Notes under the pieces: model-generated
Database searches by the model: none
What the model was told of the DNA's origin: nothing
What the model saw: only the letters and a program-made list of their open reading frames with translations
Position numbers and translations under genes: made by a program
Part shown: positions 18,975 through 26,439 of the stretch, one piece after another
How positions within the stretch are numbered: the first letter of the stretch is position 1
Layout: every line of letters starts with the position of its first letter
Assembly: GCA_965203685.1 (NCBI GenBank)
Contig: OZ241908.1
Coordinates: forward strand, 1,674,001 to 1,738,000
DNA: 64,000 bases
Reading direction: 5' to 3'
DNA from: VXYL01 sp965203685
Lineage (GTDB): Bacteria > Pseudomonadota > Gammaproteobacteria > Pseudomonadales > Azotimanducaceae

Positions 18975-19060
18975 GCATTGGTTTGCGTTGAAGTGCAAGA
19001 TGGTGCATAGGCCGAGTTGTGGAAACGTGAGCTACCGCAATTGGTAATGCGTTGGTTTGC
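18975..19060 (+). repeat. Direct repeat near integrase, possible recombinase sites
   Basis: GCATTGGTTTGC (18975-18986) and GCGTTGGTTTGC (19049-19060) differ at one base and lie 74 bp apart, between the integrase start and the disrupted chromosomal gene. AT-content is higher here than around. They could be integrase arm sites or part of the attachment region. Confidence 0.35.
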
Positions 19061-19066
19061 ATGGAA

Positions 19067-19208
19067 TTACTCGGACTGCCGACGCATCTCTTCGGCACCA
19101 AGACGACCGTTGCAGACACGCATGGGGCAGCCGACGGTCGCGAGATGCCCTGCCACGGGGTACCCCATGGCGCCGAGTCCGATGAATGCTTGCGGTTGGT
19201 TTCGCCAT
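19067..19208 (-). pseudogene. N-terminal stub of a 3-hydroxyisobutyrate-dehydrogenase-like gene, cut by the element
   Basis: An ATG at 19208 preceded by AGGAG gives MAKPTAS; one base later the frame changes and reads FIGLGAMGYPVAGHLATVG, the dinucleotide-binding start of the 3-hydroxyisobutyrate / 6-phosphogluconate dehydrogenase family (GLGxMGxPxAxxL). The frame ends at TAA 19067-19069 after about 45 codons, where a family member would continue for about 250 more. The stub lies 32 bp downstream of the PQQ dehydrogenase gene on the same strand, as in an operon. The natural reading is that the element inserted into this gene and that the stub later gained a 1-nt frameshift near 19190. The rest of the gene should lie beyond the other end of the element. 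Confidence 0.65.
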
Positions 19209-19240
19209 CCGGACTGCACTCCTCAAGGATCGGCGGCCGT

Positions 19241-21247
19241 TCAGCGCAGCGCGAAGGCCACCAGCGTATCGCCCAACCGCGTACCCGATCTTGGGTTGCC
19301 CCCCGCGTAGATCAGGATGTATTGGCGGCCTTCCCAGACGTAGCTCATGGGCGTGGTCTGGCCGCCCGCGGGCAGTTGCCAGCGCCACAGCTCCTCGCCG
19401 GTGACGATGTCGAATGCGCGCAGAAAACGGTCGACGGCACTCGCCGCGATGAAAACAAGGCCTCCGGCGGTGACGATGGGGCCGCCGAGCGTCGGCGTTC
19501 CCAAGCGAATGCCGGCCACGTCGCCGATCGGCCTGCGCCAGACGATTTCCCCGCTGGCCAGATCGATGCCCGCGAGCACGCCCCAGGGCGGGGGCGTGCA
19601 GGGTATGCCCAGCGGCGACAGCAGCAGTTCGCGCTTTACGCCGAACGGCGCTCCCGTCTGCGGGGCGACCTCCTGGTCGTGGAACACCTCGCGCGCCTCG
19701 CCGAGGCTGTCGGCCGGGATGAGCTGGATGTGGTGCGCAAGGCTGTTCATGTTGACGACCAGCAGGTTCCGGCCCGGGTCGTAGGCGGCACTGCCCCAGT
19801 TCGCACCCCCGCCGTTGAAAGGAAAGAGGAGGGTTCCCTGCTCGGAAGGCGGCGTGAACAGTCCGTCGGCCACCGAGTCCGCGATGCGTCGGCGGCAGTA
19901 TTCGCGGTCGAACCAGGTCACTCCGAAGGCATCGTCCGGCGTCAGGCGGTTCGGGACGACGGGCGGCGTCGCGACCGGGAACGGCTGGGTCGGCGAGAGC
20001 CGCTCGCCGGGCGCCCCCTGCTGGTTGACGGGACGCTCTTCGACGGGCAGGAACGGCTCGCCCGTGTCGCGGTCGAGCACGAACAGCAGGCCGGTCTTGG
20101 TCACCTGGGCCACCACCTCGTGAACGCGGCCGTCCCGCCACACCGAGTACAGGCCCGGCTGGGCCGGCAGGTCGTAGTCCCAGACATCGTGGTGCACCGT
20201 CTGGAAACTCCACCGGACCCGGCCCGTCGTTGCGTCCAGCGCGACGACCGAGTTGGCATGGCGGTTGTCGCCGGGGCGCAGGCCGCCGAAGAAGTCCGGG
20301 CTGGGACTGCTGGTCGGCACGAAGACCAGGCCGCGTTCCTCGTCCACGGACATGGGCGCCCAGACGTTGGCGTGCCCTTCAACGGGTGGTTGCGACCCCT
20401 GCCAGCTCGACGAGGCCGGCTCGCCCGCCGTGCGCGGAATCGGGTCCCAGTCCCAGCGGGGCGCGCCTGTCCTGGCGTCGAACGCGCGCACGGAGCCCGT
20501 CGGCGCCGCCACGCGGGCGTTGTCCGCGATCGCCGACCCCACGACCACCGTGTCGCCGACGGTCACCGGCGGCGAGGTGATCTGGAACTCCCCCGGCCAG
20601 ATCAGCGCCTTGCCGGGGTCGATCCACACCTCCCCGTTGTCGCCGAATGCGGGGCACCGCCTGCCGGTGGCGGCGTCGACGGCGACCAGGCGCGCGTCGT
20701 TCGTGCCCATGAAGACGCGGCCGGAACAGGGCTCGGAGGATTCACTCTCCCGCCAATGGGCGACACCGCGGCAGACGAACTGGTTGGCGGGAAACTGTTG
20801 CAGGTCGATTTCGGCATCGAACCGCCAGCGCTCCGCGCCGGTGCCCGGGTCCAGCGCGATGACCTCGTTGAAGGGCGTGCAGAAGACCAGCGAACCGTCC
20901 GCCAGAATCGGAGTGCCTTCGGTGGCGGCTTGGCTCATGTGAGCCGCCCTGGCTGTCATGTCACCGGTCCGGTACTGCCAAGCCGGCGCGAGCCGGTCGA
21001 CGTTGTGCACGTCGATCTGGTCCGCCTGGCTGTAACGGTGGCCTCCGGCATCGCCGCCGTAGTGCGTCCAGCCATGCCCGAGGTCCACGGTGCCCGCGGG
21101 GCGGCCGGTCGCGGTTGCCTGTCCTTGGATGTCGAGGCCGTGCGCCCCGCCCAAGTGCCAGATCATGGAGCCGCCCAGAAACGGCGCCAACGCGGCAACG
21201 GCGAGAAATGCCAGGACCAGCAAGATGGTCAGTCGCCTTCGGGTCAT
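19241..21247 (-). CDS. Membrane-bound PQQ-dependent dehydrogenase
   Basis: From ATG 21247 (MTRRRLTILL) the protein has 668 residues; an ATG at 21262 is an alternative. A single N-terminal hydrophobic segment (LTILLVLAFLAVAALAPFLGG) anchors or exports it, placing the enzyme in the periplasm. The rest is an eight-bladed PQQ beta-propeller of the quinoprotein glucose/alcohol dehydrogenase group: WTHYGGDAGGHRYSQ, EGTPILADGSLVFCTP, then blade-closing repeats such as VVALDATTGRVRWSFQ and AFDIVTGEELWRWQLP. It oxidises a sugar or alcohol and passes electrons to the respiratory chain; the substrate cannot be read from sequence. It is shorter than Gcd-type glucose dehydrogenases, which have five membrane segments. 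The cut dehydrogenase stub is directly downstream. Confidence 0.85.
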   Translation of the reverse strand: MTRRRLTILLVLAFLAVAALAPFLGGSMIWHLGGAHGLDIQGQATATGRPAGTVDLGHGWTHYGGDAGGHRYSQADQIDVHNVDRLAPAWQYRTGDMTARAAHMSQAATEGTPILADGSLVFCTPFNEVIALDPGTGAERWRFDAEIDLQQFPANQFVCRGVAHWRESESSEPCSGRVFMGTNDARLVAVDAATGRRCPAFGDNGEVWIDPGKALIWPGEFQITSPPVTVGDTVVVGSAIADNARVAAPTGSVRAFDARTGAPRWDWDPIPRTAGEPASSSWQGSQPPVEGHANVWAPMSVDEERGLVFVPTSSPSPDFFGGLRPGDNRHANSVVALDATTGRVRWSFQTVHHDVWDYDLPAQPGLYSVWRDGRVHEVVAQVTKTGLLFVLDRDTGEPFLPVEERPVNQQGAPGERLSPTQPFPVATPPVVPNRLTPDDAFGVTWFDREYCRRRIADSVADGLFTPPSEQGTLLFPFNGGGANWGSAAYDPGRNLLVVNMNSLAHHIQLIPADSLGEAREVFHDQEVAPQTGAPFGVKRELLLSPLGIPCTPPPWGVLAGIDLASGEIVWRRPIGDVAGIRLGTPTLGGPIVTAGGLVFIAASAVDRFLRAFDIVTGEELWRWQLPAGGQTTPMSYVWEGRQYILIYAGGNPRSGTRLGDTLVAFALR

Positions 21248-21626
21248 TGGACCTGCGCCCATGTTCGCGGGTGATTCACTCGAACCACGATACCGGCAAC
21301 GCTCACGAATCGGCAATCCGGTCCGTTCGTCACTTCAGCGCGATCCACCATGTGCGCTCGAACCGGAAGTCTCGGACATCGACGTCAGTTTTCCTTCGGG
21401 GTCCGGGTGAAGCGGACCTGCTTGGCGCGGAGCCGTACGGTGTCGACCCGCCAGCCGGCGTCCATCCAGCTGAGTGCCTGGACGTGGCTGGTCGGCGAGG
21501 GAGTCTCATTCGACCACCACTCGCGACACGCCGGTCGGCAGCATTGGCACTCTTCCCTCCAGGATCGCACATCGCACCGCCGGACCCCGAACTATGCGTA
21601 GCGCCCTGACACTGTCGTCGCCGTGG
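21248..21626. other. Intergenic region
   Basis: About 380 bp between the PQQ dehydrogenase and MFS genes, both on the minus strand. A 61-codon minus-strand frame (21385-21570) has good codon bias over its second half but no recognisable family and may be a gene remnant. Nothing else is seen. Confidence 0.3.
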
Positions 21627-22850
21627 CTAGCGCGCGGGAGGTCCCCGCCGCGCTGAGTGCGTCTCCGGCGCGATCATGCCGAACAGCACTGCCGTCACGA
21701 CCAGTCCCGTGGCCGCGATCCACATTGGCGCATCGAGGCCCTGCATGTCGGCGAGCACGCCGAGCAGGATCGGCCCGAGGACGTACCCCATGTCGCTCAG
21801 CATGCGGTAGCCGCCCATGGCAGCGGCATTCATCCCACCAGGCGCGGAGTCGGCCGCGTAGGCCGCGGGTGCTGCGCCAGATGCGGCGCTGGCGCCGCCC
21901 CAGAGTCCGGTCGCGAACAGGAACCAGAAGTAGCTCGGGGCGATGCTGAACGCGAGCATGGAAAAGCCCGTCAGTACGGTCGCGGGAACGATCACGGCCT
22001 TGCGGCCGTAGTGATCCACAAGCGCTCCGGCGGGGTAGGTTATGGCGAGCCCGATGATGCTCCCGAGCGCGAAGCCGAAGCCGATTTCGCTCGCCGTCAG
22101 CGCGAGGCGATCGCGCGCTAGTACAGGCACGATACTGAACAAGGCTCCCGTCCGAGCGGCGGCGTTGACCAGTCCGATCAGGCAGACGAGGAGGAACCCG
22201 ACGTTTCCGGCGAGGAATAGCATCTGCTCGCGCAACGACGCGGCTCGAGGCGTCGACGCCGCACCACCACTAGGCGACGTGCTAAGACGATCCATCCCAC
22301 GGGTCTCGGCCACGCCGAACCAGCCGACCAGGGCCGCCGCGACGCTGGCGAAGCCGTAAACGAGAAACGGTGCCTCGAGGCCGAAGCGCTCGGCGAGGTA
22401 GCCCCCGGGGAACGGTCCGATCCCCACGGCGAACAGGAACACGCCTTGGTAGATCGCCATGGACCGGCCCCGCGTCGCGGTGCTGGTGATGTCGGCCAGC
22501 ACGATCATGCCGGCCGTCAGAACGATCCCGGCACCCGCGCCCGCCAGGAACCGTGCGACGACGAGTTCCTCGTAGGTGCCTGCGGCGGCGCACCACAGGT
22601 TCCCGAGCGCGGATACGAGGCCGCCGGTCAATAGGGCGGCGCGACGGCCGAGTCGATTAGCGAGCCAACCGGTCGGCAAGCTCAAGAAAACGCGCGACAG
22701 CCCGTACACCGCTACGGTGGCGCCGATCGCCGCCTGCGACACCCCAAACGATTGCGCATACAGGGGCAGAACGGGAATCACCGCCCCGAACCCGAGTTGG
22801 TTCACGGCGATCAGTACGCACATCCACGCCAGAATCCGGCGCTCCTCCAT
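21627..22850 (-). CDS. MFS transporter
   Basis: From ATG 22850 the protein has 407 residues and about twelve membrane segments. The MFS loop-2/3 motif is present as GWLANRLGRRAAL (residues about 64-76), and the corresponding motif in the second half is PAGALVDHYGRKAVI. It is therefore an inner-membrane secondary transporter of the drug:H+ antiporter-like (DHA1) group. The substrate is unknown. It is divergent from the methyltransferase gene across 131 bp that contain a direct repeat, so the pair may share regulation. Confidence 0.85.
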   Translation of the reverse strand: MEERRILAWMCVLIAVNQLGFGAVIPVLPLYAQSFGVSQAAIGATVAVYGLSRVFLSLPTGWLANRLGRRAALLTGGLVSALGNLWCAAAGTYEELVVARFLAGAGAGIVLTAGMIVLADITSTATRGRSMAIYQGVFLFAVGIGPFPGGYLAERFGLEAPFLVYGFASVAAALVGWFGVAETRGMDRLSTSPSGGAASTPRAASLREQMLFLAGNVGFLLVCLIGLVNAAARTGALFSIVPVLARDRLALTASEIGFGFALGSIIGLAITYPAGALVDHYGRKAVIVPATVLTGFSMLAFSIAPSYFWFLFATGLWGGASAASGAAPAAYAADSAPGGMNAAAMGGYRMLSDMGYVLGPILLGVLADMQGLDAPMWIAATGLVVTAVLFGMIAPETHSARRGPPAR

Positions 22851-22890
22851 TTGCGGATTCCCGTGAATTGCGGACACTCGCGAAATCGAT

Positions 22891-22924
22891 CCTACACGGG
22901 CCTTGGGCGATTTCCTACACGGGC
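22891..22924. promoter_or_regulatory. Direct repeat in divergent promoter region
   Basis: CCTACACGGGC occurs twice, at 22891-22901 and 22914-22924, each preceded by a CGAT sequence and set 23 bp apart, about two helical turns. It lies between divergent MFS and methyltransferase genes, so it may be an operator; no regulator gene is adjacent. Confidence 0.35.
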
Positions 22925-22981
22925 ACGGGCGCGTTGCGCTGGAGATTCGCGTTAGGATCTGCGCGAAAACTTGGACGCTCC

Positions 22982-23779
22982 ATGGACGAGAACACCTTCT
23001 ACACCGACCATTGGCGGGACATCGAGGACGAGCGCGTGGCGCGCTACGAGCGCATGTTCCAGTGGCGCGATGGCCACGCCGCGATGCTCGAACCCCTCGA
23101 CCTAAGTGCCGGCTCCCGTGTCCTCGACTACGGTTGCGGCCCAGGAGCCGTTGCACTCGGCATGGCAGGCATGGTCGGTCCCGGCGGTCGCGCGTACGGT
23201 GTTGATCTCAACGCGCGGTTCGTTGCCGACGCCACGCGTCGGGCCGAGGGTGTCGAGAACGTGTCGTACCACCTTCTCGAGGGTGGCCCCGAGAATGGCC
23301 GCATCCCGTTGCCGGACGGTGCCGTCGATCGGCTGCTGTGCAAGAACGTCCTTGAGTACGTGCCCGACGTGCGCGCCACCCTCGCTGAGTTCCACCGCGT
23401 CCTTGAGCCCGGTGGGCGACTGCTCCTCATCGACAGCGACTGGGGCTTCGTCGTCGTCGAGCCTTGGGGTAGGGCCAACACGGAGCGCTTCTTCAGGGCC
23501 GCGTCCCCGGCATTCAAGACGCCCGAAATCGGTCGGATCCTCCGTAGCGAACTGCTGGACGCGAGTTTCGAGGATGTCGAGGTCCGCATACAGGCTGGCG
23601 CCGACACGACGGGCGGCAGCTTGGCCGTACTGCACAACATGGCGAGCTACGCGGGCACGTTCGACGCTATGCCCGCGGCGGAAATCGCCAGGTTGCTCGC
23701 CGACGCCGAAGCGGCGGTGGATGCCGAACGCTACCTGTTCAGCCTGCCGCAGTTTGCCGTGACCGGCCGCCGGCCCTGA
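22982..23779 (+). CDS. SAM-dependent methyltransferase
   Basis: This 265-residue class I methyltransferase has motif I VLDYGCGPGAVALGMA (residues about 47-62), the acidic end of strand 2 in AYGVDLNARFV, and a later motif LLCKNVLEYVPDVRATLAEFHRVLEPGGRLLLID typical of the Methyltransf_11/25 group. It has no membrane segment. The acceptor cannot be told; the UbiE-like pattern is common to small-molecule methyltransferases. Its start ATG 22982 is the first in frame after the divergent promoter region. Confidence 0.85.
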   Translation: MDENTFYTDHWRDIEDERVARYERMFQWRDGHAAMLEPLDLSAGSRVLDYGCGPGAVALGMAGMVGPGGRAYGVDLNARFVADATRRAEGVENVSYHLLEGGPENGRIPLPDGAVDRLLCKNVLEYVPDVRATLAEFHRVLEPGGRLLLIDSDWGFVVVEPWGRANTERFFRAASPAFKTPEIGRILRSELLDASFEDVEVRIQAGADTTGGSLAVLHNMASYAGTFDAMPAAEIARLLADAEAAVDAERYLFSLPQFAVTGRRP

Positions 23780-23909
23780 TTCGGACTGTCACATCGGCGG
23801 TCCGCCTTACAGCGGTCCGGCGACGTGCACACACCACCGAGTGCGGTTGTTGAGACGACACGTAGGAACGTGCAAGGTTCGTCACGGGACGACGTCGAGA
23901 GGGGCGCAA

Positions 23910-24335
23910 GTGAACGATACGACCAAGCTCGAGTTCTGCAGCACGGAGTGGATTGCTGCGGCCCGTGCGTACCTGCTTCGGGAATCCACGGGTGCCGACT
24001 TGACCGGCGTCGAGGTTACGTTCAACGAAGTGTTTACGGATCCCCCCGCGCACCTCGACCCGGATGGCGAGGGCCGGATCGGCTGGTACCTGCGCGTGGC
24101 GGACGAGAAGGTGGAAGTAGGCGAGGGAGTTTTGCCGCGTGCCGACTTGCGCCTGACCGTGGACTACCAGACGGTCCTGCCCGCCGCACGGCGACTCTCG
24201 ACGGATGCCCCGATGGACGAGGCGATGCAGGCCGCACTCGCCTCTGCCATTGGCCGGGAAGGCGATCGCGCAGCGATGGCGGGAGTGCCCTGGATGGCCG
24301 GTCTGCACGATGCGATGGCCGTACTAACCTCTTGA
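23910..24335 (+). CDS. SCP2-like small protein
   Basis: A GTG at 23910 preceded by GAGAGGGG gives 141 residues. The pattern LEFCSTEWIAAARAYL at the N-terminus, a central beta-sheet (GRIGWYLRVADEKVEVGEG) and LRLTVDYQTVLPAARRL resemble sterol-carrier-protein-2-like domains. These bind lipids or acyl-CoA and occur as single domains in bacterial catabolic clusters. It is cytoplasmic. It lies 130 bp after the methyltransferase and 21 bp before the DJ-1-like gene, so the genes from 22982 onward may form one transcription unit. The family call is moderate. Confidence 0.5.
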   Translation: MNDTTKLEFCSTEWIAAARAYLLRESTGADLTGVEVTFNEVFTDPPAHLDPDGEGRIGWYLRVADEKVEVGEGVLPRADLRLTVDYQTVLPAARRLSTDAPMDEAMQAALASAIGREGDRAAMAGVPWMAGLHDAMAVLTS

Positions 24336-24356
24336 CCTCGTGCGACCCCGGTAGCC

Positions 24357-24902
24357 ATGCAGACGCTGATCCTTGCTTACAGGGGATGCATCCTCTTTGA
24401 AGTGATCCAGGCTGCCTCGTTTCTCGATCCGGTCCTGGCCGTGAAGGTGGCGACACCGGACGGCGATTGCTTCACGGACCGCAGCGGCGTGACCGTCGTA
24501 CCGGATTTCGCTTACGAGGAGGTCAGTGCAGGGACGATCGGCTGCCTCCTCGTGCCCGGAGGCAATCCCGACACGATCGCGGAGAACGTGCATGCGAAAC
24601 GGATCGTGCGGGAAGTCCTGGCCGGCGGCGGCGTCGTGGCGGGCGTCTGCGCGGGCGTGGTCGTGTTGGCCTTGGCCGGGGTCCTGCGGGGCCGGAGAGT
24701 CGCGCACAACTACACCGCTCGCGATGTGCCGGTCGACGTCCGCCGACACACCGATCTCCTCTGGGACGGAGCGGTGTTCGAGCCGTCTGGCTTGGCGGTG
24801 GACGGGCCAGTGATCACGGCGCGCCCCGAGCGGCACGAGGAGTTCGCGGCTGCCGTCGCAGCGGCGTGCGGTGTCGAACGCCCCCCGGCGTCCTTGCCGT
24901 AG
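24357..24902 (+). CDS. DJ-1/PfpI family protein
   Basis: This 181-residue protein has the DJ-1/PfpI layout: TLILAYRGCILFEVIQA at the start (glutamine-amidotransferase-like fold), LLVPGGNPD near 65, and the nucleophile elbow GVCAGVVVLA with Cys98, followed by AHNY. The conserved Glu of the family may be Glu15. Members act as glyoxalase III, deglycase-like or isonitrile hydratase enzymes, or as non-catalytic oxidative-stress proteins, and the subgroup is not clear. It lies in a run of plus-strand genes, 36 bp before the acetyltransferase. Confidence 0.75.
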   Translation: MQTLILAYRGCILFEVIQAASFLDPVLAVKVATPDGDCFTDRSGVTVVPDFAYEEVSAGTIGCLLVPGGNPDTIAENVHAKRIVREVLAGGGVVAGVCAGVVVLALAGVLRGRRVAHNYTARDVPVDVRRHTDLLWDGAVFEPSGLAVDGPVITARPERHEEFAAAVAAACGVERPPASLP

Positions 24903-24938
24903 GTGTAGCCACAACTTCGCGACCTCCGGCAGACAGCG

Positions 24939-25493
24939 ATGCACGTGATCCGTAGCGAACCCTTGCCGATGGTGGTGCTGGAACCACCCGAGTCTGCGCT
25001 GCTCCGAGACTACTATCTCGAGAACAGGGATCACCTGGCGCCTTGGGAACCCGCGCGCGACGAGGCCTACTACTCGGCCGCGAGCATCCGCGACCTCGTC
25101 GCCGAGCGGCATCGGCAGTTCCTGCAGAAGACCGCCCTGCATCTTTGCGCGATGGACGATGGGCGAATGGTGGCTGAATGCAACTTCACGAACATCGTGC
25201 GTGGGCCGTTTCAGGCCTGCAGCTTGGGGTTCTCGGTCGCCAAGTCAAAGGAGGGCCGCGGGCTCATGACCACCGTGGTCAAGCAGGGCACGGAGATCAT
25301 GTTCTCTGAGTACGGCCTGCATCGCATCGAAGCCAACTACATGCCGCGGAACGCCCGGAGCCCGCGCGTCCTTGAGCGTTGCGGTTTCGTGCGGGAGGGC
25401 TTCGCCGAGGCCTATCTCGAAATCAACGGCAAGTGGGAAGACCACGTGCTGACGTCTTTGACGAACCGCGACTACGCCACGGCGAGTGCGTGA
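24939..25493 (+). CDS. RimJ/RimL-type GNAT N-acetyltransferase
   Basis: The 184-residue protein matches the RimJ group of ribosomal-protein Nα-acetyltransferases. It has LENRDHLAPWEPARDEAYY near residues 28-46, the acetyl-CoA-binding region SLGFSVAKSKEGRGLMTTV near 94-112, and RIEANYMPRNARSPRVLERCGFVREGFAEAYLEINGKWEDH near the end. RimJ acetylates the N-terminal alanine of S5 in Escherichia coli; here the substrate could be another protein or a small molecule. It is convergent with the UxuA-like gene, with only 10 bp between them. Confidence 0.85.
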   Translation: MHVIRSEPLPMVVLEPPESALLRDYYLENRDHLAPWEPARDEAYYSAASIRDLVAERHRQFLQKTALHLCAMDDGRMVAECNFTNIVRGPFQACSLGFSVAKSKEGRGLMTTVVKQGTEIMFSEYGLHRIEANYMPRNARSPRVLERCGFVREGFAEAYLEINGKWEDHVLTSLTNRDYATASA

Positions 25494-25503
25494 AAGTCGC
25501 CCG

Positions 25504-26439
25504 CTACCCGAACGCCTGTATCAACGCCCGGATGTACCCGAACGTATAGGCCTCCTCGACCGGCCCGTCGCCCGGCACATGGTCGGGCACGACGATGCCG
25601 TCGAAGCCCACGTCGGCCAATGCGCGCATGACTGCCACGAGGTCGACGTAGCCGTTGTCCGGGAACGTCTCGTGGAAGTCGGGTAACGGTGCGGAGGTGT
25701 TGCGGAAGTGAACCTGGTGGATGTGCCCGCTCGCCCCGAACTCCCGGATGGCCGCGACGATGTCCTCACCCCGGCCGTCGGCGCCTGGCATCTCGGACCA
25801 CGTACCGACGCAGAAGAGGATCCCGGCATGGTTGTCGCCACCCGCGATGTCGATGGCCTCGCGGAATGCGTCGGTGCTGCGGAAGATTCGCGCCACGCCT
25901 TGGTGGTTCACCGGCGGGTCGTTCGGATGCAGTTGTAGGTGCACGCCTGCCGCCTTGGCGACCGGCAGGACCCGGTCCATGAAGTAGCGGTAGTTCGCCC
26001 ACATCGCGGCGTCGTCATACGTGCTGTCGTAGGCGTCGGGAAGTGCTTGCGCATCGGCATCGCGGAAGAGCCTGGTTTCGGCCCCGCGCGAAACCGTCGT
26101 GCCGGTCTGGTACGCGCCGCCGGTGTGCCACGCGTAGGTCGTGTAACGGATTCCGAGTCTGCCGAGGTCTTGGATGAACGCACAAAGCCGGTCGATCACG
26201 GCGTCGCGTTCCGGCAAGGCGAGCGTGAAAGCCGCCGCCGAGTAGAGATCGTCGAGCATGATCTCGTGCAGTTCGAACCCGGCGCCCGTGACCCGGTCGC
26301 GGATGTCGCGCAGGTGCTCGAAAGTGGCCTCGGGACTCGTCAGGCGCACTTCCATGGTCTCGACGCCCATGGTCCTCAAGTAGCGAAACCGCTCGTCGGA
26401 GAAGTCGGCCGGACGCTGGTGGCTGATGCCGAGTTTCAT
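25504..26439 (-). CDS. UxuA-like sugar-acid dehydratase/isomerase (TIM barrel)
   Basis: The 311-residue protein is a xylose-isomerase-like TIM barrel. Its C-terminal half has the mannonate dehydratase pattern HIHQVHFRNTS, then ETFPDNGYVDLVAVMRAL and GIVVPDHVPG, and the metal-site segment LHPNDPP near residue 175. Mannonate dehydratase removes water from D-mannonate; the protein is shorter than UxuA (about 390 residues), so a related substrate is possible. Its ATG overlaps the stop of the upstream dioxygenase gene (ATGA), so it is translationally coupled as the third gene of the minus-strand operon. Confidence 0.7.
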   Translation of the reverse strand: MKLGISHQRPADFSDERFRYLRTMGVETMEVRLTSPEATFEHLRDIRDRVTGAGFELHEIMLDDLYSAAAFTLALPERDAVIDRLCAFIQDLGRLGIRYTTYAWHTGGAYQTGTTVSRGAETRLFRDADAQALPDAYDSTYDDAAMWANYRYFMDRVLPVAKAAGVHLQLHPNDPPVNHQGVARIFRSTDAFREAIDIAGGDNHAGILFCVGTWSEMPGADGRGEDIVAAIREFGASGHIHQVHFRNTSAPLPDFHETFPDNGYVDLVAVMRALADVGFDGIVVPDHVPGDGPVEEAYTFGYIRALIQAFG

